A stretch of DNA of 64,000 bases, from assembly GCA_028277645.1 (NCBI GenBank), contig JANQFV010000019.1, forward strand, positions 35,994 through 99,993, written 5' to 3'. The DNA is from Phycisphaerae bacterium. GTDB taxonomy: Bacteria > Planctomycetota > Phycisphaerae > UBA1845 > Fen-1342. The notes beneath the pieces are model-generated. The model saw only the letters and a program-made list of their open reading frames with translations. It did no database searches and was not told the DNA's origin. Positions 15,051-23,249 of this stretch are shown piece by piece. Every line of letters begins with the position of its first letter. Position 1 is the first letter of the stretch. A program made the position numbers and the translations under genes.

Positions 15051-18000
15051 TTCGACTGTTTCGACCGCTTCGAGCGCGTACACTTCTTCTTCCCCCCACC
15101 AACCCCCTGCGAAGCCAGATACACCTTCACCGCCTCCTTAATGAACTTCCGAAACGCCGGCGTGTTGATCTCGCGCTGGTCGTGTACGTACACCACGACC
15201 GCGTCCAGCCCGTCGCGGCGGCGACGGACGTCGACGCGGGCCCAGTCGCCGTAGGTTTGCAGGTCGTCGCGCTCGTCGAGCGTCAACAGCCCGAGCTGGT
15301 CGTTCAGCGCCCGCCAATCGAAATGCCCGCGCGGTGCGCGGAAGTACAACTCCAGCACCCACTCGCCGCCGGTCAACGCGTGCAGGAACCACGTCTTCAC
15401 GCCGGGGGCCGTCACCTCAACGCTCGCCCGCGCGTTCCAGTTCGTCTCGGCGAAGGCACCCTTGCCCGCCTGGTGGATCAGCTCCAGCACGTACTCCAGC
15501 GCCTCGGGCTCCCACTTCGTCGCGTTCTCCGCCCGGCTCTGCCGCTGCTCGAGGTGCCACTTGCGCCCGTCCACCTGCCACGGCATCTTCACGTCCTTGC
15601 CGACATCGCCCAGACCCGCCCGCGCGACTGCGATCTCCCGCTCGGCATGCGCCGCGGCGTCGTACCGCTTGCGCTCCTCGAACGGCCCGGCCGCCAGCAC
15701 TGGCTGCAACGCGACGCCCGTGTGCGATTCGGCACACGCCGCCACTTCCTCAGGCGTACCGGCCACGACCAGCCGCCCGCCGGCTTCACCCGCTTCCGGT
15801 CCGAGGTCGATAATCCAGTCCGCACACTTGAGCACGTCCAGATTGTGCTCGACCACGACCACCGTGTTGCCCAGGTCGGCGAGTTTGTGCATCACCGCCA
15901 GCAGCTTGCGAATGTCCTCGAAGTGCAGCCCCGTGGTCGGCTCGTCGAGAATGTAGAACGTCCGCCCCGTGTCCGGCTTGCCCAGTTCGGACGCGAGCTT
16001 CACGCGCTGCGCCTCACCGCCGGAAAGCGTCGGCGCCGGCTGGCCGAGCTGTACGTAGTCGAGCCCGACGTCCGCGAGCGTCTGCAGCATTCGCCGCACC
16101 TTCGGCACATTCGTGAACAGCTCCAACGCCTCGGCGACGCGCATCTCCAGCACGTCGGCGATCGTCTTGCCTTTGAAGCGGACTTCGAGCGTCTCGGGGT
16201 TGTAGCGCCGTCCGCTGCAGCTTTCGCACTCGACCCACACATCGGGCATGAAGTGCATCTCGATGCAGCGCTGGCCGTAGCCCTGGCAGGTCTCGCAGCG
16301 CCCGCCAGGCCGGTTGAAGCTGAAGCGATTCGCGTTGTACCCGCGCATCTTTGCGTCCGGCAGCCGCGCGAACAGTTCGCGAATCCAGTCGAACGCACCG
16401 GTGTACGTCGCCGGATTGCTCGAAGGCGTGCTCCCGATCGGCGATTGATCGACGTTGATGACTTTGTCGACGTGCTCGACGCCCACGATCTCATCATGCT
16501 CGCCGACGGCATGGTTCGCGTTCTGCAGTTGGTTCGCCAGCGCCGGCCACAGAATGTCGTTTACGAGCGAACTTTTCCCCGACCCCGACACGCCGGCAAC
16601 ACAAACCAACCGCCCCAACGGAAACGCAACGTCGACGTTCCGCAAGTTATGCTGCCGAGCCCCACGCACACTAAGCCAACCCGCGCCCCCATCTTCTCCT
16701 TCGCGCCTTAGTGCCTCCGTGCCTTCTTTCACACTCCGCCGATTACTCGGCACAGCAATAGCCGCCTCCCCCCCCAAATATGCCCAAGTAAGCGACTCTT
16801 CCTTCGTGCCTTCGTGCCTACGTGCCTTCGCGCTTCTCTGCTTCAGCGCCTTTGTGCCTTCCCATCTGGCAACAACCTCCCCCCCCTCACGCCCCGCGCG
16901 CGGCCCAAAATCCAGCACCCCATCCGCACTATGAATCACATCGCGATCGTGCTCGACCAGCAGCAGCGTATTGCCCAGGTCGCGCAGCCGCTGCAAAGCC
17001 GCCACCAGCCGCCGCGTGTCGCGCGGGTGCAGGCCTATCGTCGGCTCGTCAAGCACGTATAGAACGCCCGACAGCCCGCTGCCAATCTGGCTCGCCAGGC
17101 GAATGCGCTGCGCCTCGCCGCCCGACAGTGTCGGTGCCGCGCGGTGCAGCGTGAGATACTCGAGCCCCACGTCGATCAGGAAACGCAACCGATCGCGAAT
17201 CTCCTTCAGCAGTTCGCCCGCGATCTGCTTTTCGCGCTGCTCCAGTCGCAGCCCGCCGAAGAAGTCTGCGACCGAATCCAGCGGCGTTTCGCACACGTCC
17301 ACTATGGTTCGGCCGGACAGTTTCACGGCCGCCGGCTCAGGCCGCAGTCGGCCGCCGCGACACGTGACGCAGGGTATGTCCGTCACGACGTTGCGCAGCT
17401 TGTGGCGAAAGACCCACGAGTTCCGCGTCGCGTGGTCCATGGTCGGGAAGAACCCGCGCCATTGGAATCGCACACCCGCGAACGCCCCGCCCGTGTCGAG
17501 CCACTCCGCGCCGCCGCGCCCGCCGCCATCCGTCCCGAACATCAGCGCCCGCTTCTGCTCGGCCGACCAATCACTCAACGGCGTAGCCGGGTCGAGCTCC
17601 AGATGTTCGCAGAGCGCGACCAGCATCTTCCCCAGCGGCGACCGCTTCGGGATCTTGTGCCAGCCCGCGATCGCCCCGTCGAACAACGTCCGGCTCGGCT
17701 GCTTGATGATCGCGGCGGCCGGCGCCCCGCGCTGCACGCCGAGCCCTTCGCAGGTCTCGCACCAGCCGAGCTGGCTGTTGAAGCTGAAGTGATTCGGTCC
17801 GATCTCCTCATAGCTCGTCCCGCACCCCGTACAAGCCAGCTTCTGCGAAAACATCGCCTCCTGCCCCGGCTTGGTTACCGTTCGTTGAACAGCGCACCCC
17901 GCGGTTTCCTTCGCTTGCGCTTCGGGCTCCGATCGCGTCTCTTCCCCTCCGTGCCTCCGTGCCTCCGTGTCTTCGTGCCTCTCTTCGTCCTCATGTACTT

Positions 18001-19951
18001 CTTCAACTTCCTCCACCAACAACGTCATCACGCCGTTACCGAGCGCCAGCGCATGCTCAACGCTCTCGGCGATCCGCCCGCGCGATTTGCTCCGCACGAC
18101 AGTCCGATCGACGACCACCTCTACCCTGTGTCGCCGCCGCGCATCGAGCGTCGTCGCCTGCGCCGTCACGCAAATCTCACCGTCGATGCGCACGCGCGTA
18201 TATCCGGACGCTTTCAGTCGGTTGAACATCCCCGCATATGTCTCGCCGTCGCCCAGCACCATCGGCGCCAGCAGCATGATCGGCGAACCCTCGTCGAGCG
18301 CCATCACGCGATCGATGATCTCATCCGCGGTCTGCGTCCCGATCGGCACGTCGCATTTGGGGCAATAGCGCGTCCCCACCCGCGCCCACAGCACGCGCAT
18401 GTAGTCGTAGATCTCCGTCACCGTGCCCACAGTCGACCGCGGGCTTTTCCCCGCCGCCCGCTGCTCGATGCAAATCGCCGGAGACAGCCCCTCGACGTGA
18501 TCGACGTTCGGCTTGGCCATCTGCCCGAGGAATTGCCGCGCGTACGCCGACAGCGACTCGACGTACCGCCGATAGCCCTCGGTAAACACCGTGTCGATCG
18601 CGAAGCTCGTCTTCCCCGACCCCGACACGCCGGTGCAGACGGTCATCCGGTCCCGCGGAAACGCAACGGTCAGGTCTTTCAAATTGTGCTGCCGGGCGCC
18701 AACCACACGAATTTCGTTGGCCTGCGCCGCAGGCGAAGTGGGAACGTGGGAAGGTGAGAAGGTGGGAATGTGAGAAGATGCTCCCGACCGCGCGCCCTTC
18801 CCACGTTCCCACCTTCCCACTTTCCCACTGCCCAGCACCCCCACCAGTGCCACGCCCGTGTCCGACCCCTTGCTCCCCGCCACCTCCTCCGGCGTACCTT
18901 CAGCGATGATGTAGCCACCCTCTTCGCCGCCTTCGGGACCGAGATCGATGATCCAGTCGGCGGTCTTGATTACGTCGAGGTTGTGCTCGATCACCACCAC
19001 CGTATTCCCGGCGTCGACAAACCCGTGCAGGACCGCCAGCAGCCGCCGAATGTCCGCAAAGTGCAGCCCGGTAGTCGGCTCGTCGAGCACATAGAGCGTG
19101 CTGCCCGTCGACTTCTTGACCAGCTCGCGGGCCAGCTTGATGCGCTGCGCCTCGCCGCCGGAGAGCGTGGTGCTGGGCTGGCCGAGCTGGATGTAGTCGA
19201 GCCCGACGTCGTGCAGCGTCTCGAGCATGGCGCGGATGCGCGGCACATTCTCGAACAACTCGAGCGCGTCGCCGACCTCCATCTCCAGCACTTCGCCGAT
19301 CGATTTGCCCTTGTAGCGAATCTGGAGCGTCTCGCGGCTGAAACGGTGCCCCTCGCACACAGGGCAAGTCACCCACACGTCCGACAGGAAATCCATTTCG
19401 ATCCGGTTCGAGCCATTGCCTTCGCACGCCTCACACCGCCCGCCGCCGCGACGTGTGGGCACGTTGAAGCTGAACCGCCCCGGCTTGTACCCGCGCAGCT
19501 TCGCGTCCGGCAGCTTCGCAAACAGCGCCCGAACCTCATCGAACACCTTGATGTACGTCGCCGGATTGCTCCGCGGCGTGCGGCCAATCGGCGTCTGATC
19601 GATCGCGATCACCTTGTCAAGCTGCTCGATCCCGTCGATCCCCGCATGCGGCCCCGGCGTCGCCGTAGTCGCGTTGTTCAGATCCCGTGCCAGCGCCTGA
19701 TACAGGATGTCATTAACCAGCGAGCTCTTCCCCGACCCCGACACGCCGGTAACGCAGGTGAAACGGCCCAGCGGGAAGCTGACGTCGACGTTCTTGAGGT
19801 TGTTCTGCGCGGCGCCACGGACGGTAAGCCAGCCGACGGCGCCGTTGCCGCTCTTCTTGGCGTTATTGCTCTCACGAGCAGCTCCAGCTGACCGTGCCAT
19901 CTTCTTCTTAGCTGACGCGGCCTTTGCTTTCGCCGTCTTCTTCTTAGCCAT
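15029..19951 (-). CDS. uvrA: Enlarged excinuclease subunit UvrA (three ABC modules)
   Basis: 1640 aa, against about 940 in E. coli. UvrA dimers find bulky DNA lesions and load UvrB in nucleotide excision repair. Module 1 (about 40-372) is an extra copy of the UvrA second ABC half, with Walker A GVSGSGKSS, zinc cysteines and signature LSGGEAQR. Module 2 (about 410-1017) is the first ABC half with its UvrB-binding and insertion regions. Module 3 (about 1090-1400) is the usual second half. A further domain of about 200 residues follows. Linkers at about 374-405, 655-668 and 1031-1084 and the C-terminal tail are encoded by low-complexity nucleotide repeats. I placed the start at MAKKKTAKAK (19951), giving a lysine-rich leader, instead of 20104. 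It is convergent with the small membrane protein. Confidence 0.93.
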   Translation of the reverse strand: MAKKKTAKAKAASAKKKMARSAGAARESNNAKKSGNGAVGWLTVRGAAQNNLKNVDVSFPLGRFTCVTGVSGSGKSSLVNDILYQALARDLNNATTATPGPHAGIDGIEQLDKVIAIDQTPIGRTPRSNPATYIKVFDEVRALFAKLPDAKLRGYKPGRFSFNVPTRRGGGRCEACEGNGSNRIEMDFLSDVWVTCPVCEGHRFSRETLQIRYKGKSIGEVLEMEVGDALELFENVPRIRAMLETLHDVGLDYIQLGQPSTTLSGGEAQRIKLARELVKKSTGSTLYVLDEPTTGLHFADIRRLLAVLHGFVDAGNTVVVIEHNLDVIKTADWIIDLGPEGGEEGGYIIAEGTPEEVAGSKGSDTGVALVGVLGSGKVGRWERGKGARSGASSHIPTFSPSHVPTSPAAQANEIRVVGARQHNLKDLTVAFPRDRMTVCTGVSGSGKTSFAIDTVFTEGYRRYVESLSAYARQFLGQMAKPNVDHVEGLSPAICIEQRAAGKSPRSTVGTVTEIYDYMRVLWARVGTRYCPKCDVPIGTQTADEIIDRVMALDEGSPIMLLAPMVLGDGETYAGMFNRLKASGYTRVRIDGEICVTAQATTLDARRRHRVEVVVDRTVVRSKSRGRIAESVEHALALGNGVMTLLVEEVEEVHEDEERHEDTEARRHGGEETRSEPEAQAKETAGCAVQRTVTKPGQEAMFSQKLACTGCGTSYEEIGPNHFSFNSQLGWCETCEGLGVQRGAPAAAIIKQPSRTLFDGAIAGWHKIPKRSPLGKMLVALCEHLELDPATPLSDWSAEQKRALMFGTDGGGRGGAEWLDTGGAFAGVRFQWRGFFPTMDHATRNSWVFRHKLRNVVTDIPCVTCRGGRLRPEPAAVKLSGRTIVDVCETPLDSVADFFGGLRLEQREKQIAGELLKEIRDRLRFLIDVGLEYLTLHRAAPTLSGGEAQRIRLASQIGSGLSGVLYVLDEPTIGLHPRDTRRLVAALQRLRDLGNTLLLVEHDRDVIHSADGVLDFGPRAGREGGEVVARWEGTKALKQRSAKARRHEGTKEESLTWAYLGGEAAIAVPSNRRSVKEGTEALRREGEDGGAGWLSVRGARQHNLRNVDVAFPLGRLVCVAGVSGSGKSSLVNDILWPALANQLQNANHAVGEHDEIVGVEHVDKVINVDQSPIGSTPSSNPATYTGAFDWIRELFARLPDAKMRGYNANRFSFNRPGGRCETCQGYGQRCIEMHFMPDVWVECESCSGRRYNPETLEVRFKGKTIADVLEMRVAEALELFTNVPKVRRMLQTLADVGLDYVQLGQPAPTLSGGEAQRVKLASELGKPDTGRTFYILDEPTTGLHFEDIRKLLAVMHKLADLGNTVVVVEHNLDVLKCADWIIDLGPEAGEAGGRLVVAGTPEEVAACAESHTGVALQPVLAAGPFEERKRYDAAAHAEREIAVARAGLGDVGKDVKMPWQVDGRKWHLEQRQSRAENATKWEPEALEYVLELIHQAGKGAFAETNWNARASVEVTAPGVKTWFLHALTGGEWVLELYFRAPRGHFDWRALNDQLGLLTLDERDDLQTYGDWARVDVRRRRDGLDAVVVYVHDQREINTPAFRKFIKEAVKVYLASQGVGGGKKKCTRSKRSKQSKQRHEGT
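16698..16859. repeat. GTGCCTTC-type repeats inside uvrA (linker 2-3)
   Basis: Two clusters (16698-16730 and 16800-16859) of GTGCCT/TTCGTGCC units lie in the linker between the second and third ABC modules. They stay in frame and give Arg/His/Glu-rich peptide such as ARRHEGTKEE. Confidence 0.65.
17946..17985. repeat. GTGCCTCC repeat inside uvrA (module 2 insertion)
   Basis: Four tandem CCGTGCCT-type units fall within the insertion region of the first ABC half. They translate as a highly charged stretch (RHEDTEARRHGGEE). Confidence 0.6.
18736..18830. repeat. GTGGGAA inverted repeat inside uvrA (linker 1-2)
   Basis: About four GTGGGAA/GTGAGAA units (18736-18779) face an inverted array of TTCCCAC units (18796-18830), making a long imperfect hairpin. 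It lies exactly between ABC modules 1 and 2 and stays open as GKVGRWERGK and PTFSPSHVPT. Confidence 0.65.
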
Positions 19952-20120
19952 CTTCGCCAACCGCAAGACTCTGGAACACTCAGGGTCAGAAACGCGAACC
20001 CAATATGATAGCGATCTCTGGCAGTCGGCGAAGCAGGCACTTCTCGCCCCGGCGGAACAAAGACCTCCATTCCGACGACCTGCGCAACACTTCCCATGTC
20101 GCAAACCACCCTGCTACCGC

Positions 20121-20148
20121 CACTATAGTGTGAGACGTCGACGCTCAC
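20121..20148. promoter_or_regulatory. Palindrome cluster upstream of the ECF sigma gene
   Basis: A perfect 10-bp palindrome CACTATAGTG (20121-20130) contains the -10-like TATAGT. It is followed by GTGAG-N9-CTCAC (20130-20148). The cluster ends 16 nt before the ATG at 20165 and overlaps the likely transcription start, a typical operator position. Confidence 0.4.
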
Positions 20149-20164
20149 CCCGTGTGAGGTAACC

Positions 20165-20692
20165 ATGAGCAACACCACCACCAACTGCATTCGGGCCTGC
20201 CTTAACGGCCATCCAGAGGCGTTCAAGTCCCTTGTGCAGCGCTACGAACGACCGCTCATCGGTTATCTCACCCGCCGACTCAGCGACCGCGAGCAGGCTG
20301 AGGAGGTCGCCCAGGAGAGTTTCGTGCGGGCGTACTTCTCGCTGTCGCGGCTGCGAGTCACTGCATCCTTCTATTCGTGGCTACTCGGAATCGCGAACCG
20401 GGTCGCCAGCGAGCAGCAACGGGCCGACCGGCGGCGCCGACAGGTGGAGGCAAACGCGCCTCCGCACGTCGCCGCCACACTGCCCGTTGCCGAACACGAC
20501 GCTCTGGATGCTGCCCTCGCTGAGCTCTCAGAGCCGTACGCCCAGGTCATCATGCTGCGCTACTACTCAGGCCTTTCGTGCCGGGAAGTCGCCGAGGCCA
20601 CGGGCGTACCGCTGGGCACCGTGACGAAACGCCTCTCGCGCGCCCATGCCTTACTGCGCGACGCGCTTCGTCGGACCGACAACGAAACCTGA
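20165..20692 (+). CDS. ECF-type RNA polymerase sigma factor
   Basis: 175 aa. Region 2 (about 10-85) carries the core-binding and -10 recognition helices (AEEVAQESFVRAYFSLSRL). Region 4 (about 115-170) is a helix-turn-helix (SCREVAEATGVPLGTVTKRL). The regions are joined by a short linker, as in extracytoplasmic-function sigma factors. The next gene overlaps its stop by 1 nt (TGATG) and encodes a zinc-finger anti-sigma protein, so this is a classical ECF/anti-sigma pair. A palindrome cluster precedes the gene and might support autoregulation. The inducing stress is unknown. Confidence 0.9.
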   Translation: MSNTTTNCIRACLNGHPEAFKSLVQRYERPLIGYLTRRLSDREQAEEVAQESFVRAYFSLSRLRVTASFYSWLLGIANRVASEQQRADRRRRQVEANAPPHVAATLPVAEHDALDAALAELSEPYAQVIMLRYYSGLSCREVAEATGVPLGTVTKRLSRAHALLRDALRRTDNET

Positions 20693-22044
20693 TGATCCGT
20701 GGTGTCGCTATGAACTGCGCAACGTGCCAGGAACAACTCGTGGCATATGTCGAAGAACTCCTCCCGCCAACCGAGGCCGAGCAACTCGCCGACCATCTCG
20801 CGCACTGCTCCGCCTGTCAGCACGCGGCCACGGAACTGCAACAACTGCGAACCCGACTGCACAACCGCGCCGCTTTGCAATCGGACTCTCCGTTTGCGCC
20901 CGCGGTGATGGACCAGATCGTGCGGCGACAGGCGTTCGCACTTAGGAGCAAAGCCATGCGTAATCGCTACGGACTCATCGGCGTCGCCGGTTTGGCGGCA
21001 GCCGTCGTATTAATCGCACTCCCCTGGCTCGGCGGCAGCGCCACACAGGCATCTGCCGCGGCCATCTTCCGCGCCGCCATCGACGCCGCCAGCCATCTGC
21101 AATCAGTCCACATGCAAATCCGGGCCCGTACCAACGGGCATGACAACTTCGAACAGGTCGATCTCGGCGCCGACTTCGTCGCGCACGACCTGTGGAAGGA
21201 CTTTGGCCCGCCGCCTCGCTGGCGTGTTGAGAAACCGGGACGCGTCACCGTCATGGACGGTGCCGCCTCCACCCTGTTTGTGCAGACACCCGCCCATCCT
21301 GAGGGTCTCGTTTCCCGCGGCGGCCCCGACACGGGTTACGTGAACTGGATGCTTGACCTGCTCGACGTCCACCGCGTGCTCGACACCCAGCTCCGCCTGG
21401 CAGATGAACTCGGTTGGGAGACGCAGGTCGAGCAGAACCTCGACGCCGCCGGCGATGCGGTGCTCGTCGTCACGGTAGAGGCCAAGGCCCAGGGCGATTT
21501 CACGAATGACTACACCCGGAACAAGACGATCAACGCGTCCGACAACCTCCGCGTTTACCGCTTCGACGCCCAAACGCACCATCTGCTGGGTCTGACGGTG
21601 GCCGTTCACACCGATCGCGGCAACGTCCGCGTACTCGAGATCACGGACATCGCGTACAACGTCCCGCTGTCCGACGACCTGTTCACCCTGCGCGCGCCGC
21701 CGGGCGCATTCAGCGCGGTCGACGCGGAGATTCTGCCCGACAACGACAAGTACGCCCGCATGACTCCGCACGAAGTCGCCACCGCGGTCTTCACCGCCTG
21801 CCAGATCGAAGACTGGGATGAGGTCCTGAAGTTCGCCCCCATTGACCAATTGCCGGACGGACTCAAGGCGCAGGTCGCGGGCCTCGAACTCATGAGCATC
21901 GGCGAGCCGTTCCAGTCCGGCGAGTACGTCGGCTGGTACGTGCCCTACGAAATCCGCCTGCGCAACGGCGAACTTAAGTCCGGCAATCTGTCCTTGCGCA
22001 AGGACAACGCGGCCGGGCGCTATGTCTTCGACGGTGGCTTCTGA
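20692..22044 (+). CDS. Transmembrane zinc-finger anti-sigma factor with large outer domain
   Basis: 450 aa. The N-terminus has a ZAS-type zinc motif H-x3-C-x2-C (HLAHCSAC) plus CATC. Such domains hold the cognate sigma factor. A transmembrane helix lies at about 94-113. The remaining ~330 residues would be outside the membrane; the segment about 120-340 resembles outer-membrane-lipoprotein-sorting (LolA-like) beta domains seen in some anti-sigma proteins. I prefer the ATG at 20692, coupled through TGATG with the sigma stop; the ATG at 20710 is the alternative. A terminator-like hairpin follows 57 nt downstream. The long sensor domain suggests envelope sensing. Confidence 0.8.
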   Translation: MIRGVAMNCATCQEQLVAYVEELLPPTEAEQLADHLAHCSACQHAATELQQLRTRLHNRAALQSDSPFAPAVMDQIVRRQAFALRSKAMRNRYGLIGVAGLAAAVVLIALPWLGGSATQASAAAIFRAAIDAASHLQSVHMQIRARTNGHDNFEQVDLGADFVAHDLWKDFGPPPRWRVEKPGRVTVMDGAASTLFVQTPAHPEGLVSRGGPDTGYVNWMLDLLDVHRVLDTQLRLADELGWETQVEQNLDAAGDAVLVVTVEAKAQGDFTNDYTRNKTINASDNLRVYRFDAQTHHLLGLTVAVHTDRGNVRVLEITDIAYNVPLSDDLFTLRAPPGAFSAVDAEILPDNDKYARMTPHEVATAVFTACQIEDWDEVLKFAPIDQLPDGLKAQVAGLELMSIGEPFQSGEYVGWYVPYEIRLRNGELKSGNLSLRKDNAAGRYVFDGGF

Positions 22045-22100
22045 CGCGGTGCCCCGCCGAACGTTGGAACCACTCGCATAGCTACAACGCTGACGCACGC

Positions 22101-22133
22101 GACGCCGCGGCAGTTCGGCTGCGGCGTCCGTGT
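22101..22133 (+). terminator. Terminator-like hairpin after the anti-sigma gene
   Basis: GACGCCGC and GCGGCGTC arms with an inner CAG/CTG stem and a TTCGG loop are followed by CGTGTTT. It sits 57 nt after the stop at 22044 and directly before the convergent gene. Confidence 0.5.
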
Positions 22134-22134
22134 T

Positions 22135-22401
22135 TCAGTCTGTCAATATCATCACCTCCGGTGTGCCGATTACACCTGACTCGCGGGCGGCTTCGGCCGC
22201 TTCCGGCGCGTTCATGAACGCGTGCGCCTTCTCCATGTCGCTCACGCGGAAGAGCATCACAACCGTGGGTGGGTCGCCGTTATCGTGCAGCGCGTACAAC
22301 ACGTGTAACCCCGATTCGTTCTGTGCGGCCAGATGAGAATCGAAGACCTGCCGCCACTTAGCGTAATCCGCGACCTGGTGCCTGCAGAAGAGGTATTGCA
22401 C
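22135..22401 (-). CDS. Small ABM/DABB-like (cyclase-like) protein
   Basis: 88 aa from a GTG with a GAGGGAG ribosome site upstream. The sequence (HQVADYAKWRQVFDSH ... VVMLFRVSDMEKAHAFM ... GVIGTPEVMIL) fits the dimeric alpha/beta-barrel small proteins often annotated as cyclase or antibiotic-biosynthesis-monooxygenase-like. Most have no established reaction. No catalytic residue can be named. It stands alone, convergent with the anti-sigma gene. Confidence 0.7.
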   Translation of the reverse strand: MQYLFCRHQVADYAKWRQVFDSHLAAQNESGLHVLYALHDNGDPPTVVMLFRVSDMEKAHAFMNAPEAAEAARESGVIGTPEVMILTD

Positions 22402-22435
22402 GTTCGTCTCCCTCGCGCTACATCATCCTCGGGGG

Positions 22436-23026
22436 CTAAAGACAACTCGGCGGCGGGTCCGTCGGTATCGTGCCCATGATCTGATCGAACACCGTATAAT
22501 CAGTATAATCAATCAACTGATCCACGGCCAAGTCCGCGCACCGATAGTCGTGCGAGACGGTCGGCGACTCGCCAAAGCAATCCTGCAGACCCGCGAAGTC
22601 GATCAGGTCGATCGGTCCGCCGGTGCCATCTACGTCGCCGCAGTTGCGCTGGCACACCGTCGGCACCACCGCGAACACGATCACATACTCTCCGAACGCG
22701 TACTCGGACACAAATGAGCCGCCGAACGTCGTGCCCTCGGCAGACACTTCCAGCGTGTAGTCGCCGGCGCCCAACGTCCCGGCCCCGTTCACCGGCAGCG
22801 TCTCGGCGGGGCCCGTCGCGTGCACACCAAATATCTCGCCCGCGCTGCCCAGCAGGGCCACGTCGGCCAAAGCTCGATCGAATGCGCTGACCTTCCCGGT
22901 CAGCGTGTACGTGACCTCCGTCCCCAGTGTGAACATCACGGTCACCCGTGATGCGCCGTGTCCATCGGCGAAACTGTCAAAGTCCCATCTCTCCCCCGTC
23001 GCAAACGCGCCGCCGCTCACCACCAT
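22436..23026 (-). pseudogene. Probable 5'-truncated secreted protein with dockerin-like end
   Basis: 196 codons from an internal ATG. There is no signal peptide. The coding-like frame continues upstream of the ATG (GTQESSILADT) until a TAG near 23115, so the present ATG is probably not the ancestral start. Residues about 20-115 look like a beta-sandwich; the C-terminal ~70 residues hold two degenerate dockerin-type loops (CGDVDGTGGPIDLIDFAGLQ and VDQLIDYTDYTVF). The upstream 220 nt contain a perfect 13-bp hairpin repeat and no export signal. I read this as the remnant of a tagged secreted protein that lost its N-terminus; a short expressed protein cannot be excluded. Confidence 0.5.
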
Positions 23027-23178
23027 CGTGTCCGCGAGAATCGACGATTCTTGCGTGCCGCCGACAGCGTGGCCCGCAGTGGTTCGGCCGATGCCGCCAC
23101 CGCACGCTCGCTATGTCAACCTAGCGCACTTCGGCGTGAAATCCAAGCTCAATCTGCGCGCCGGCGCCGATACGAACA

Positions 23179-23207
23179 CAGGTCGGTGGGTGCAACCCAC
23201 CGACCTG
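23179..23207. repeat. Perfect 13-bp hairpin repeat
   Basis: CAGGTCGGTGGGT and ACCCACCGACCTG flank a 3-nt loop. There is no T-run. It is in the 223-nt gap between the truncated gene and the dockerin-tagged protein. The GTCGG core is shared with the hairpins at 2546 and 62962. Confidence 0.55.
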
Positions 23208-23249
23208 CGGATGGCGATTCAGTTTGTTGCACGCTGTTACAGACGGCGT

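Noticed and set aside
14747..16711. 654-codon plus-strand open frame over uvrA
   Set aside because: Arg/His/Pro-rich translation without domains, fully antisense to the clear UvrA modules.
16698..18830. CRISPR-like array in the uvrA repeats
   Set aside because: Units are 7-8 nt, tandem and imperfect, with no spacers of constant length and no cas genes; they are low-complexity repeats within a coding gene.
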